Assembly: GCF_902859915.1 (NCBI RefSeq)
Contig: NZ_CADIKK010000002.1
Coordinates: 1-64,000 of the forward strand
DNA from: Paraburkholderia ultramafica
Lineage (GTDB): Bacteria > Pseudomonadota > Gammaproteobacteria > Burkholderiales > Burkholderiaceae
Reading direction: 5' to 3'
DNA: 64,000 bases
The notes under the pieces: generated by a model
Told to the model about the DNA's origin: nothing
The model's database searches: none
What the model saw: the letters and a program-made list of their open reading frames with translations, nothing else
Made by a program: the position numbers and the translations under genes
Shown here: positions 1-8,872 of the stretch, piece after piece
How the letters are laid out: each line of letters begins with the position of its first letter
How positions within the stretch are numbered: position 1 is the stretch's first letter

Positions 1-1
1 C

Positions 2-199
2 ATCCCGGCTGAATCGCTGGACGCGGTGTTCGAGCCGTTCTACCGGCTGGAGACATCGCGCAACCGGCATACGGGCGGGACGGGGCTCGGCCTCGCGATC
101 GCACGGCAGCTCGCGCTGGCGATGGATGCGACGCTGACGCTGCATAACCGTGCGGGCGGTGGGCTGGAAGCGAGGCTGACGCTAAGGACGCTGAGTTAG
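2..199 (+). CDS. Sensor histidine kinase, C-terminal end (partial at window edge)
   Basis: This open frame enters from the left edge and ends at a TAG at 197-199. The visible 65 residues are the end of a HATPase_c ATP-binding domain: a VFEPFYRLE segment (F box) followed by TGGTGLGLAIARQL (G2 box), both diagnostic of two-component sensor kinases. The autophosphorylation and sensor regions lie outside the window, so the signal cannot be named. A response regulator gene is probably upstream, beyond the edge. Confidence 0.85.
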   Translation: MPAESLDAVFEPFYRLETSRNRHTGGTGLGLAIARQLALAMDATLTLHNRAGGGLEARLTLRTLS

Positions 200-246
200 A
201 TCGCGTATTGACTGGCCGGCTATAGCGCCACATCGCTTCCGGTCCC

Positions 247-1209
247 TCAACCCTTGCTTCGTTGACGCGTCCTCCTCTTGCGCGATTCCTCCGCTTTAAC
301 CGTCGAGAACATCGGCATGCGTTCCTGAATCCATTTGAGCAACTCCAGCGGACCCGGCGCAAGCGGTCTGTCGGCTTTGACCAGCACTCGCGCCTGCGCG
401 CCTTCAAAAAGCGGATGGGCGATCGGCACCGTCGTCAGTTCGCCGCTCGCGAGTTCACGGTACGCCGCAAACTCGCCGATCAGCGTCATGAAGTTATCCG
501 CCGTGACAAAACGCTTCAACGCGCTTAGCGAGTTCGTCGTCATGGTCGGGCGGATCGTGATGTTCTCGGCCAACTCCGCCATCTTCACGACATGGCCGAT
601 CCCAAATGTTGGCGGCATCAGCGCGAGCGGGTATGCGCGAAGATCGTCGAGGCTCGCCGGTCCTTTTCTTCTCGCCAGCGGATGATCGCTTCTCAACAGC
701 AGCACCACGGGTTGAAGCGAACTCGCCCGATACTCGATGCGCGGATGAGGCGGCGGGTTGTACGCCAGCCCGATATGAGCGCGGCTTTCCGCGACTTCGT
801 CCAGGATTGCATCGACCGCCAGCATGTCCATGCCGATGTCCAGGTTCGGATATTGGGCACAGAACGGCGCCAGCACGTCGTCGACCAGCGTATCGACATA
901 ACCCTCGCTGACGGCCAGTTGAATATGCCCTTGCTGAAGGCCTTTCAGCGCATGAAGCTGGTCTTCGAACTTCTCCTGCTGCGACCGGTAGCCTCGCCAG
1001 AACTCCAACAGATGTGCCGCGGCTTCCGTAGGCTGCACACCCCGCGCCTGACGCTCGAATAGCGTCGCCCCCAGTTCGTCTTCGAGCAACTTGATCTGCC
1101 GCGTGATCACGGACGGCGACGTATTGATGCTTTCCGCGGCGCCGCGAATGCTGCCGTGCGTTAGCACCTCGTTGAAATACCGAAGGCGTGTTTGATTGAT
1201 CTCTCGCAT
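247..1209 (-). CDS. LysR-family transcriptional regulator
   Basis: A 320-residue protein of normal LysR length. Residues about 5-65 form the winged helix-turn-helix ([20 protein letters not shown]), followed by a substrate-binding domain of the periplasmic-binding-protein fold. It is divergent from the MFS carrier at 1350, with about 140 bases between the starts, the usual arrangement for a LysR protein that controls the divergent operon. The likely targets are the carrier and the M81 peptidase gene. The inducer is unknown. The C-terminus is Lys/Arg-rich ([14 protein letters not shown]), which is a little unusual. Confidence 0.88.
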   Translation of the reverse strand: MREINQTRLRYFNEVLTHGSIRGAAESINTSPSVITRQIKLLEDELGATLFERQARGVQPTEAAAHLLEFWRGYRSQQEKFEDQLHALKGLQQGHIQLAVSEGYVDTLVDDVLAPFCAQYPNLDIGMDMLAVDAILDEVAESRAHIGLAYNPPPHPRIEYRASSLQPVVLLLRSDHPLARRKGPASLDDLRAYPLALMPPTFGIGHVVKMAELAENITIRPTMTTNSLSALKRFVTADNFMTLIGEFAAYRELASGELTTVPIAHPLFEGAQARVLVKADRPLAPGPLELLKWIQERMPMFSTVKAEESRKRRTRQRSKG

Positions 1210-1349
1210 TCCATCGCTCCCGTGCGGTTGTTGCGTTGCTCACAAGGCAACGATATGTGAACTTAGTTGCTCTTGCTATCAGTGTTTTGCCCTGCCACCA
1301 TCAACTCAACCCTGATGGCAGGTCCAGTGAAGGGAACCGGGAGACAAGC

Positions 1350-2645
1350 ATGTCAGCAATCCATCCATCGACAGCCGGCGATGCCGCCTCAGCGCTCTAC
1401 AGCAAGCTCAACTGGCGGCTGCTGCCGTTTCTGGTCGCCTGCTACATGTTTGCTTATCTGGATCGCGTCAACGTCGGGTTCGCCAAAATCCAGATGCAAA
1501 GCGATCTGGGTTTCTCCGACGCGGCTTACGGCGTCGGCGCCGGCATCTTCTTTCTCGGCTATGTCCTTTTCGAAGTGCCGAGCAATCTGATGCTGCCGAG
1601 AATTGGCGCACGCTTGACGTTCAGCCGGATTCTCGTGCTTTGGGGCATCACGTCGGCCTGCATGCTGTTCGTCCAGAACGTGCCAACCTTTTACGCGATG
1701 CGCTTCCTGCTCGGCGTTTTCGAAGCGGGCTTTGCTCCGGGCATGATCTATTACCTGTCGTGCTGGTATGGGCCGGCTCGCATGGCGCGTGCGATTGCGC
1801 TCGTCTTCGTGGCCGGGCCGCTCGGCGGTATCGTCGGCGGTCCGACCTCGGCATGGCTGATGACGACGCTGTCCGGCGTGTGGGGTTTGGCCGGCTGGCA
1901 GTGGATGTTCCTGGTCGAGGGAATCCCGTGCGTTGCGCTTGGCCTGCTCACGCTGCGCGTTCTGTCCGATCGGCCCGCGGACGCGGGCTGGTTGAGCGAC
2001 GACGAAAAGCTGCTGCTGCAGCGCGAAACCGCGCCGGCCCAACACCGCGCACATTCATTCAAGGACGTACTGCGCAGCCCGCGCGTCTATGTACTCGCCA
2101 TCGCTTACTTCTGCCTCATTTTTCCGATCTATGCGATCAGCTTCTGGCTGCCGTCTCTGCTGAAAGACCAGGGTGTCAACGACACGATCCGGCTTGGCTG
2201 GTACGTCGCGATTCCTTATGTGGCGGCCGCGCTCGGCATGTACGTCGCGGGCCGCCGCTCGGACAGAGCGGGCGAGCGCCGCTACCACTGCGCGATTCCG
2301 GCGCTCGGCGCCGCGACCTGCCTGATCGCGACGATCTTCTCCGATGGAAATTTGACGCTGACGCTCGTCGCGATGACCGCGGCAACCGCATGTCTGTGGA
2401 TGGCGTACACGGTCTTCTGGGCGATTCCTTCGCAGTTGGTCGAAGGAACCGCGGCGGCGGGTGGCATCGCACTGATCAACACGGTCGGATTGTCAGGCGG
2501 ATTCTGGGGGCCGGCCGTTTTCGGCTGGACCAAGACGTGGACGGGAAACATGCACTTGGGTCTCGTCGTGATGGCGTGTACGGCGACGGTGTCGGCCATT
2601 CTGATACTGACCGGCAAGCTGACGCTCGAGAAGAAGCCGGCCTGA
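1350..2645 (+). CDS. MFS transporter, anion:cation symporter (ACS) family
   Basis: A 431-residue inner-membrane carrier with about twelve hydrophobic segments. The N-terminal motif LDRVNVGFAKIQMQ and the early GYVLFEVPSNLML segment are typical of the ACS/phthalate-permease group, which takes up organic anions with protons. The frame is open further upstream, but the ATG at 1350 (MSAIHPST) is preceded by a purine-rich GGGAGACAAGC and starts where family proteins start. It lies about 100 bases before the M81 metallopeptidase gene on the same strand, so the two are probably co-expressed. The substrate is not determined; a small peptide-like or carboxylate compound handled by the peptidase is a guess. 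Confidence 0.87.
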   Translation: MSAIHPSTAGDAASALYSKLNWRLLPFLVACYMFAYLDRVNVGFAKIQMQSDLGFSDAAYGVGAGIFFLGYVLFEVPSNLMLPRIGARLTFSRILVLWGITSACMLFVQNVPTFYAMRFLLGVFEAGFAPGMIYYLSCWYGPARMARAIALVFVAGPLGGIVGGPTSAWLMTTLSGVWGLAGWQWMFLVEGIPCVALGLLTLRVLSDRPADAGWLSDDEKLLLQRETAPAQHRAHSFKDVLRSPRVYVLAIAYFCLIFPIYAISFWLPSLLKDQGVNDTIRLGWYVAIPYVAAALGMYVAGRRSDRAGERRYHCAIPALGAATCLIATIFSDGNLTLTLVAMTAATACLWMAYTVFWAIPSQLVEGTAAAGGIALINTVGLSGGFWGPAVFGWTKTWTGNMHLGLVVMACTATVSAILILTGKLTLEKKPA

Positions 2646-2747
2646 AAGATCGTGTCCCGGTCATTGCGTGTTGCCAGATGAAAACCAACGTGTGCTGAGT
2701 TCTAGAGCCGCGAGCTGTCTTTACCATTCTTGGAGAGAGTGAAGAAC

Positions 2748-4256
2748 ATGAAAATCCTGATCGCCGGTTTCCAGCATGAAACCAATACGTTCGCACCGAC
2801 CAAAGCGTCTTATACGAGTTTCATTCAAGGGGAAGGCTTCCCGCCGTTGGCACGCGGCATCGATGTCATGGCGCTGCGCGACGTCAACGTGCCGATCGGT
2901 GGATTTATCCAGGTGGCGCAGGCGAATGGCCACGAGCTGATTCCGGTGATCTGGGCCGGCGCCAGCGCTTCCGCGCATGTCACGACCGATGCGTTCGAAC
3001 GCATCGGCGGCGAGATTCTCGACGCTGTGGCGAAGGGTGGATTCGATGCGATCTATCTCGACTTGCACGGCGCGATGGTGACCGAGCAGTTCGACGATGG
3101 AGAGGGCGAGATTCTGGAACGGGTGCGCCGGATCGTCGGCGACCGGATGCCGGTGGTCGTTTCGCTGGATCTTCATGCGAACGTCACCGGACGAATGCTC
3201 AAGCATGCGAGCGCGCTGGTGGCCTACCGGACCTATCCGCACGTCGATATGGCCGAAACCGGCGAACGTGCCGCGCGGATTCTCGAGCGGCTGGTGGCCG
3301 AAGACCGTCCGTTGCATTGCGCGTTTCGCCGCGCGCCGTTCCTCATTCCGGTGAACGGCATGTGTACTCTGGTCGAGCCGGCAAGCGACATGTACGGAAT
3401 GCTGGCGGCGCTCGAAGCAGATCCTGTGGTGTCGTTGTCGTTTGCACCGGGTTTCCCGGCAGCCGATTTCCCCGAGTGCGGGCCGACGCTCTGGGCGTAT
3501 TCGTTCAGCAAGGATGCCGCCAATCGCGCGGCCGACGCATTGTTTTCGAAGCTGGTCGGCGACGAAGCGCGCTGGGACGTGCCGTTCCTGACGCCGGACG
3601 AAGCGGCGCTCGCGGCAATCGATTTGAGTCGCACGGCAGCGAAGCCGGTGATTGTCGCCGACACGCAGGACAACCCCGGCGTGGGCGGCGATTCGAACAC
3701 GATGGGCATGGTTCGGGCTCTGCTGCGCAACGGCGCAACGGATGCGGCAGTGGGCGTGATCTGGGATGCGGATGCGGCGGCGGCCGCGCATCGCGCGGGC
3801 GTCGGCGCGCGCATTTCGGTGCCGTTGGGCGGCCGTTCCGGTGTGCAAGGCGATGCGCCGCTCGAAGCCGTCTTCGAGGTCGAACACCTGTCGGATGGAC
3901 GCTTCCGTTTCGATGGTCCGATGCTCAATGGCATGCAGGGCGAGCTAGGCCAGGTCGCCTGCTTGCGAATCGAGGGTGTCAGGATTGCAGTAAGCTCCAT
4001 CAAGATGCAGGTGTTCGATCGCAACCTGTTCCGCGTAGCGGGTATCGAACCCGAACGGATGAGAATCCTCGTGCTCAAGAGCTCGGTTCATTTTCGCGCG
4101 GACTTCGAAGCGATTGCCGACACGATCCTCGTGGCGAAAGCGCCGGGACCGATGGCCGCCGATCCGGTCGACTTGCGCTGGGAGCGTCTGCATCCGGACA
4201 TTCGCGTGCGACCGATGGGGCCATCGTTCGAATCTTTCCGCACGGTTATCCTCTGA
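2748..4256 (+). CDS. M81-family metallopeptidase (MlrC/microcystinase C-like)
   Basis: A 502-residue protein matching the M81 (DUF1485 plus MlrC C-terminal) architecture. It begins MKILIAGFQHETNTF, the family hallmark, followed by LDLHGAMV and VSLDLHANV, which carry metal-binding Asp and His residues, and AYRTYPHVDMAETG. The C-terminal MlrC domain starts near residue 300 (VIVADTQDNPGVGGDSN). ATG 2748 is preferred over an upstream TTG because GGAGAG at 2732-2737 is well placed. Characterised relatives cleave linear microcystin or small amide substrates. Here the neighbouring carrier and LysR suggest a catabolic uptake-and-hydrolysis unit. The substrate is unknown. Confidence 0.88.
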   Translation: MKILIAGFQHETNTFAPTKASYTSFIQGEGFPPLARGIDVMALRDVNVPIGGFIQVAQANGHELIPVIWAGASASAHVTTDAFERIGGEILDAVAKGGFDAIYLDLHGAMVTEQFDDGEGEILERVRRIVGDRMPVVVSLDLHANVTGRMLKHASALVAYRTYPHVDMAETGERAARILERLVAEDRPLHCAFRRAPFLIPVNGMCTLVEPASDMYGMLAALEADPVVSLSFAPGFPAADFPECGPTLWAYSFSKDAANRAADALFSKLVGDEARWDVPFLTPDEAALAAIDLSRTAAKPVIVADTQDNPGVGGDSNTMGMVRALLRNGATDAAVGVIWDADAAAAAHRAGVGARISVPLGGRSGVQGDAPLEAVFEVEHLSDGRFRFDGPMLNGMQGELGQVACLRIEGVRIAVSSIKMQVFDRNLFRVAGIEPERMRILVLKSSVHFRADFEAIADTILVAKAPGPMAADPVDLRWERLHPDIRVRPMGPSFESFRTVIL

Positions 4257-4393
4257 CCTTAAAATCAGCCGGCCTGCACACAGCTTGATCGCGGCCGCGC
4301 GATCGTGCGGCCGCGAGAGGTTCGGGCCTCTATTTCTTTGTGCATCAGGAGCGTGTGCATTGCGTAGCGCTCCCATCGTTAAGGAGAATAGTC

Positions 4394-5440
4394 ATGTCGG
4401 ACCAGATCAATAGCCGGCGTCGCCGCTTGCTTGGGACAACGATTGCTGGTTTCAGTTTGCTGGAGTTGGGGCTAAGCGGACTCGCCCACGCGCAGTCCGC
4501 TGAAACGACGGGCGGCGCGAAGGCGGCGACGCGCGTCCCATCGTTCGGGACCATTCGGCAGATCAACGCCGGAACGCTCAGTATCGGCTATGCGGAAGCG
4601 GGCCCGCAGAATGGGCCGGTCGTGATTCTGCTGCACGGCTGGCCTTACGATATCCACGCCTTCGCTGAAGTCACGCCATTGCTGGTGGCTGCCGGCTATC
4701 GGGTGATCGTCCCGTATCTGCGTGGTTATGGTTCGACGCGCTTCCTGTCCGCGGATACGCCCCGCAATGGTCAGCAGGCGGTGGTCGCGGTCGACATCAT
4801 CGCGTTGATGGACGCGTTGAAGATCGACAAGGCGGTGCTTGGCGGCTTCGACTGGGGCGGACGCACGGTGAACATCATTGCCGCGCTGTGGCCGGAACGA
4901 TGCAAGGCGATGGTGTCGGTGAGCGGCTATCTGATCGGCAGTCAGGAAGCGAACCGGGCGCCGCTGCCGCCGAAGGCGGAACTGACGTGGTGGTATCAGT
5001 TCTATTTCGCCACGGAGCGCGGCCAGGCGGGTTATGACGCGAACCGTCACGACTTCAACAAGCTGATCTGGCATACCGCATCACCGAAATGGGATTTCGA
5101 CGACGCGACGTTCGAACGCTCGGCACAGTCGTTCAACAATCCGGACCATGTTGCGGTGGTGATTCACAACTATCGCTGGCGTCTGGGTCTGGTCAAAGGC
5201 GAGCCGCAATACGACGAACTGGAAAAGCGTCTGGCGATGGCGCCGACCATCGGCGTGCCGACCATCACGCTCGAAGGCGACGCGAACGGCGCGGCGCATC
5301 CCGACCCGGCTGCCTACGCGAAGAAGTTCACCGGCAAGTATCAGCACCGGAATATCAGCGGCGGCATCGGACACAACCTGCCGCAAGAGGCGCCGAAGGC
5401 ATTTGCCGACGCGATCATCGACGTCGCACGCCTCGCATAA
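4394..5440 (+). CDS. Tat-exported alpha/beta hydrolase, epoxide hydrolase/dehalogenase-like
   Basis: A 348-residue protein. The N-terminus has a twin-arginine signal (SRRRRLLGTT, hydrophobic stretch, then AHA-QS), so export to the periplasm is likely. The mature part is an alpha/beta-hydrolase fold: HGWP oxyanion motif near residue 78 and the nucleophile elbow GGFDWGG with Asp153 in place of Ser, as in epoxide hydrolases and haloalkane or haloacetate dehalogenases. The closing histidine is in ISGGIGHNLPQE. ATG 4394 follows AAGGAGAATAGTC. A clear terminator follows at 5470. The substrate cannot be deduced. Confidence 0.85.
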   Translation: MSDQINSRRRRLLGTTIAGFSLLELGLSGLAHAQSAETTGGAKAATRVPSFGTIRQINAGTLSIGYAEAGPQNGPVVILLHGWPYDIHAFAEVTPLLVAAGYRVIVPYLRGYGSTRFLSADTPRNGQQAVVAVDIIALMDALKIDKAVLGGFDWGGRTVNIIAALWPERCKAMVSVSGYLIGSQEANRAPLPPKAELTWWYQFYFATERGQAGYDANRHDFNKLIWHTASPKWDFDDATFERSAQSFNNPDHVAVVIHNYRWRLGLVKGEPQYDELEKRLAMAPTIGVPTITLEGDANGAAHPDPAAYAKKFTGKYQHRNISGGIGHNLPQEAPKAFADAIIDVARLA

Positions 5441-5469
5441 CGCGTCGGTCGGACACTGACGACAAACCA

Positions 5470-5498
5470 GCCGCTCTGAACTCCGGAGCGGCTTTTTT
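5470..5498 (+). terminator. Rho-independent terminator after the Tat hydrolase
   Basis: A GCCGCTC/GAGCGGC stem (5470-5476 with 5486-5492) is followed by six T residues. It sits about 30 bases past the hydrolase stop codon on the same strand. Confidence 0.9.
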
Positions 5499-5719
5499 GT
5501 ATCGCAATGTATCCGTGCCGTACGCAGACAAACAAGCTTGCATTAACGGGGTTCACGAAAACATTCCAGATACGTCGGCGGGTTTAAATATCTACACGCA
5601 AGGTTGATTCACAACAGTGCGTTTGAATCAGGCGGGACATGACGGCTCACATCCTCAACGACGTCGCGCTCCGCCCCAGCCCTTGAACTTTCAATGCCTT
5701 TGATATCTGGAGAAACCTC

Positions 5720-6064
5720 ATGAAACTCGTTCAATCGCTCATCGTCGCCGCGCTTGTTGCCGTTCCCGTCGTCTCGTTCGCGCAGTCGCAAGAACATTCG
5801 CTGACCCGTGCCGAGGTGCGTGCGGAATTGGTCCAACTGCAGAAGGCCGGCTACAACCCCTCTAGCGACAATACGCAGTACCCGCAGAACATCGAGGCCG
5901 CGCTGGCGCGTGTCAATGCCGATAACGGTTCGGCCGCGGCGGCATATGGCGGCGTCGCGAAGAGCAACTCGGCCTCGGGTTCACGCACGCCGATGAGTCA
6001 TGCGCAGGCGAGCGGATCGGAGTCGGACGTCATCGGCCTCGGCCCGATCTACGCGCATTCGTAA
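5720..6064 (+). CDS. Small exported DUF4148 protein
   Basis: A 114-residue protein with a Sec signal peptide (MKLVQSLIVAALVAVPVVSF, then AQ) and the DUF4148 core LTRAEVRAELVQLQKAGYNP. This family is abundant in Burkholderiaceae, is predicted periplasmic, and has no known function. Paralogues in this window lie at 38567-38884 and, more distantly, 43777-44043. The tail is rich in Ser, Ala and Gly. The spacing to the next hydrolase (82 bases) permits co-transcription. Confidence 0.85.
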   Translation: MKLVQSLIVAALVAVPVVSFAQSQEHSLTRAEVRAELVQLQKAGYNPSSDNTQYPQNIEAALARVNADNGSAAAAYGGVAKSNSASGSRTPMSHAQASGSESDVIGLGPIYAHS

Positions 6065-6146
6065 TCGATGTGCCGCGCTGGCCGTCCGCGTGCTTTCACA
6101 CGGACGGTCGATCCAACACTGTTTCCATCCTGTCGAGACATACACA

Positions 6147-6926
6147 ATGACCACGTTTCTAAAGAAGTGCCTCGGGTCCGCATTGCTGCTTGGTGGACTG
6201 TTCACGCTGCAGGCTTCGCACGCCGCAGCGCCTCAGGATCTGAAGGGCAGGAATGTCGTGCTCGTGCATGGCGCATTCGCCGACGGTTCGAGCTGGGACA
6301 AAGTGATTCCGTTGCTCGAAGCGCGTGGACTTCATGTGGTTGCGGTACAGAATCCGTTGAGTTCGCTGGCCGATGATGTGTCGGCGACGAAACGTGTGAT
6401 CGATCAACAGCAGGGTCCGGTCATTCTGGTCGGCCATTCGTGGGGCGGCGTCGTGGTCAGCGAGGCGGGCAACGACGACAAGGTCAAGAGTCTCGTCTAC
6501 GTGGCGGCTTTCGCGCCCGACAGCGGCCAGTCCATCGCCGACATGACGAAGGGCATGCCGGCGCCCGTGTGGGCGAGCGAGTTGCGCAAGGACGACGCGG
6601 GTTACCTGACGCTCTCGACGAAAGCGGTACTCGACGATTTCGCTCAGGACCTGCCGTTGCCGGAGCAACGCGTGATTGCGGCGACGCAGGCGCCGTGGGC
6701 TTCCGGCTGCATCGACGAGAAGGTCACGAAGGCGGCGTGGCATGACAAGCCGTCGTACTTCGTGATTACCGGCAAGGATCGAATGATCGATCCGAATTTG
6801 CAGCAGACGATGGCCAGGAACATCGACGCGAAGGTGACGCGGATCAACGCGAGCCACGTTGCAATGGTCAGCCAGCCCAAGGCCGTCGCCGATGCGATCA
6901 TCACAGCGGCGCGAGCTGCGCACTAA
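6147..6926 (+). CDS. Exported alpha/beta hydrolase
   Basis: A 259-residue protein with a cleavable signal (LLGGLFTLQASHA-AAP). VVLVHGAFADGSSWDKVIP gives the oxyanion region, GHSWGG (Ser98) the nucleophile elbow, and NASHVAMVSQP the catalytic histidine. This pattern matches periplasmic alpha/beta hydrolases related to the salicylate esterase/hydroxynitrile-lyase-like group. The open frame extends upstream to 6000, but ATG 6147 gives the proper signal peptide. It may share a transcript with the DUF4148 gene. The substrate is unknown. Confidence 0.83.
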   Translation: MTTFLKKCLGSALLLGGLFTLQASHAAAPQDLKGRNVVLVHGAFADGSSWDKVIPLLEARGLHVVAVQNPLSSLADDVSATKRVIDQQQGPVILVGHSWGGVVVSEAGNDDKVKSLVYVAAFAPDSGQSIADMTKGMPAPVWASELRKDDAGYLTLSTKAVLDDFAQDLPLPEQRVIAATQAPWASGCIDEKVTKAAWHDKPSYFVITGKDRMIDPNLQQTMARNIDAKVTRINASHVAMVSQPKAVADAIITAARAAH

Positions 6927-7198
6927 CGCCGGACCTGCGAGGCGGACCGGCCGGGCCGCGGGCCTCGCGCCTCGCGGTCTTGCGCGGCCACAAGCTGCCA
7001 TCCGGTGTCTCGCTGCCTTCACAGGAAGGCGGCACGCGGGCGAATTCCGGCGTCACCAGCGCCGCAACGCGCACTCGCCGGGCATGGACGCATGTTCCTA
7101 ACCGATGCTTGCCAGCATGATCGTCCGCACTGCCGGGTTCTCGACCCGCGTGTGTAGCGGCGCCGCGCGTCGGCAATGCAGTAACCACTCGCCCGCCG

Positions 7199-7453
7199 AT
7201 GTCGATCCAGCTGTACGTCTCTTTTCTGCTTGCTTCTCTAGTCCTCGTCTACTCACTGGTCCGCGAATCAGCAATATCTGTTGCTGGCCGCTACGTTTGC
7301 ACTGGTGTTTGCGTTGGGCGTCGCGTCGACCGCGATTTTCTCGCACCGCTTGCGCACCGTTTTGCAACGGCCGAAGCCACTGCGCGTCGTGAATCGGCTG
7401 ATGTGGGCAGTTTGCTGGTCGGCATGGGCGCGCTGATGGCGGCGGTACGCTGA
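7199..7453 (+). pseudogene. LysE/RhtB-type exporter remnant (internally deleted and frameshifted)
   Basis: The frame starts MSIQLYVSFLLASLVLVYS, like the first helix of LysE/RhtB exporters. About 25 residues in, the sequence jumps to what should be the last quarter of such a protein. A second frame (about 7270-7410) reads QQYLLLAATFALVFALGV and then RLRTVLQRPKPLRVVNRLM. The original frame returns for GSLLVGMGALMAAVR and the stop. Two frames are therefore needed to recover the C-terminal third, and the middle of the gene is missing. The 270 bases before it (6927-7198) show no credible gene. Confidence 0.65.
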
Positions 7454-7509
7454 CTCAAACCGTCGCATACCGCCGAGTTGTTGCAGAAAAACTGAAAAGC
7501 GTGGCCTGA

Positions 7510-7881
7510 TCACCCCGGTTTGGTCGGCGTCTTGATCGCGCTCTGTACCGCGACATTGCGATAGACGTCGCGGCAAAACTGCATGCTGTCGCTATGCGTA
7601 CCGTTGATGGCGGCTGTGATATGCACCGTTCCCTCGACAGGTTGAGACAGCGTCGGATTGATGAGCGCGGCGTCGATGGCGAACGGATCGGTCGGCGACG
7701 CGCGCGTGATGCCGATGCCCTTGATCGTCACGGCGAGGCAGGGGTCGGGCACGCGCGGACCGTGGCTGGCGGCGACATTGAAATTGATGTTGAGCGTCCA
7801 GAAACCCTCGTGAATATTCTGATCAATGATGATGGCCTTCACCACATCCTGGTGCGACAGTGTGTACTCATTGTTTGCCAT
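7510..7881 (-). CDS. Hypothetical protein
   Basis: A 123-residue protein starting MANNEYTLSHQDVVKAIIID, with a strong ribosome binding site (AAGGAGGG six bases before ATG). It has no signal peptide or membrane segment. The composition is balanced, with alternating beta-type segments (GFWTLNINFNVAA, HITAAINGTH) suggesting a small beta-sandwich. I do not recognise the family. It stands alone, with no same-strand neighbour close enough for an operon. Confidence 0.7.
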   Translation of the reverse strand: MANNEYTLSHQDVVKAIIIDQNIHEGFWTLNINFNVAASHGPRVPDPCLAVTIKGIGITRASPTDPFAIDAALINPTLSQPVEGTVHITAAINGTHSDSMQFCRDVYRNVAVQSAIKTPTKPG

Positions 7882-8036
7882 CGGTCCCTCCTTGCTCGTA
7901 CGCGATCGTTGCGCACGTGTGCAGAAATGGCATTTTGCGGACTGCTGAGATTAGTTTTACCTGCTATTTTGCGCAGTGCAAGGAGAAAAGGCTCGTGCGC
8001 CGTTACGTCGACGCAAAGGCTCTGCGCTGACGCTCG

Positions 8037-8066
8037 AAGGCGACGCCCAGACGCTGGCGTCGCCTT
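8037..8066 (-). terminator. Hairpin terminator after the small membrane peptide gene
   Basis: AAGGCGACGCC pairs with GGCGTCGCCTT (8037-8047 with 8056-8066, 8-base loop). The A/T ends make it potentially bidirectional. It lies about 50 bases beyond the stop of the minus-strand gene at 8118. Confidence 0.65.
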
Positions 8067-8117
8067 TCGTGCAGCCTCTGATTAGGGCTGCATCACAGAA
8101 AAATGACCGTCACGGGA

Positions 8118-8192
8118 TTAATGGAAAATAAGGTACAGGATGACCAGTACGATCAACGGGACACCGAGCAGCCAGCCAATCAGGTAAGGCAT
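8118..8192 (-). CDS. 24-residue hydrophobic membrane peptide
   Basis: The peptide MPYLIGWLLGVPLIVLVILY plus four residues is one transmembrane helix. The start is supported by AAAGGAGATCACATC immediately upstream, one of the clearest ribosome binding sites in this part of the window. A longer frame reaches 8360 but is not needed. It may be a small stress or envelope peptide, like the nearby DUF3309 gene. No function is known. Confidence 0.65.
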   Translation of the reverse strand: MPYLIGWLLGVPLIVLVILYLIFH

Positions 8193-8427
8193 GATGTGAT
8201 CTCCTTTCGTATCGAAGTTTGAATACGATGGTGATCGAGCATCCGGCGTGCCCAAGGCGATCACAGAGCTTTGCGGCATGCGTCCGTTGCGCCGCCGCTT
8301 CGCCCGCGCGGGCATAGGCTCGTAATCGACGCGACCCCGGTTGGCGCGTAACTTTTCCATCGCATGCTCCAGCGTGACAACGTGCGAGGTGAAAGTGCTT
8401 CGACCGTCGAGCGCGCCGACATGACAA

Positions 8428-8473
8428 GGCCGCCGGATATCGATGCAGCGAACTGCACCGATATCCGGCGGCC
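8428..8473. repeat. Long near-perfect hairpin (20 bp stem)
   Basis: A 15-base arm at 8428-8442 pairs perfectly with 8459-8473. After one unpaired base on each side the stem continues TGCAG/CTGCA around a CGAA loop. It lies in the 350-base space between the DUF3309 gene and the small hydrophobic peptide gene, both on the minus strand, and could end or separate their transcripts. It has no clear T-run. I see no other gene in 8193-8541. Confidence 0.7.
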
Positions 8474-8541
8474 GGCCTGGCTTTAACCTCGGTTCGACTA
8501 CCGCTTCGCCATCGCTATGGAATCGAGTCGGCTCAGGTTTC

Positions 8542-8697
8542 CTATATCACACCGGCAACCAGCAGCACGATCACCACGATCAGGACGACACCAAGTCCAC
8601 CGGTAGGACCATAGCCCCACGAACGGCTGTGCGGCCACGACGGAAACGCACCGATGAGGAGAAGAATCAGCACGATCAGAAGAATAGTTCCCAACAT
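8542..8697 (-). CDS. DUF3309-family small membrane protein
   Basis: A 51-residue protein: MLGTILLIVLILLLIGAFPS, then WPHSRSWGYGPTGGLG and a second hydrophobic helix. The two-helix layout around the WPHSRSWGYGP loop is the DUF3309 signature. The start has GGAGG (GGAGGTCATTGAT) before ATG. Members are short inner-membrane proteins of unknown function, common in soil proteobacteria. Confidence 0.85.
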   Translation of the reverse strand: MLGTILLIVLILLLIGAFPSWPHSRSWGYGPTGGLGVVLIVVIVLLVAGVI

Positions 8698-8872
8698 ATC
8701 AATGACCTCCGCTGGTTGAAAAGGACCTGCCTGCACACGACAGCCACACACCGACGCGCTTTGCCGCGCGCTGCTGCGACCGCGCGAAGACAGCATCGAT
8801 GTCCCTGTCGAGCAACCCGCATGCCCAACGCGAAGAGTCGAACTGGAACCGTTCTAAATCGCCGTCAGCCGA

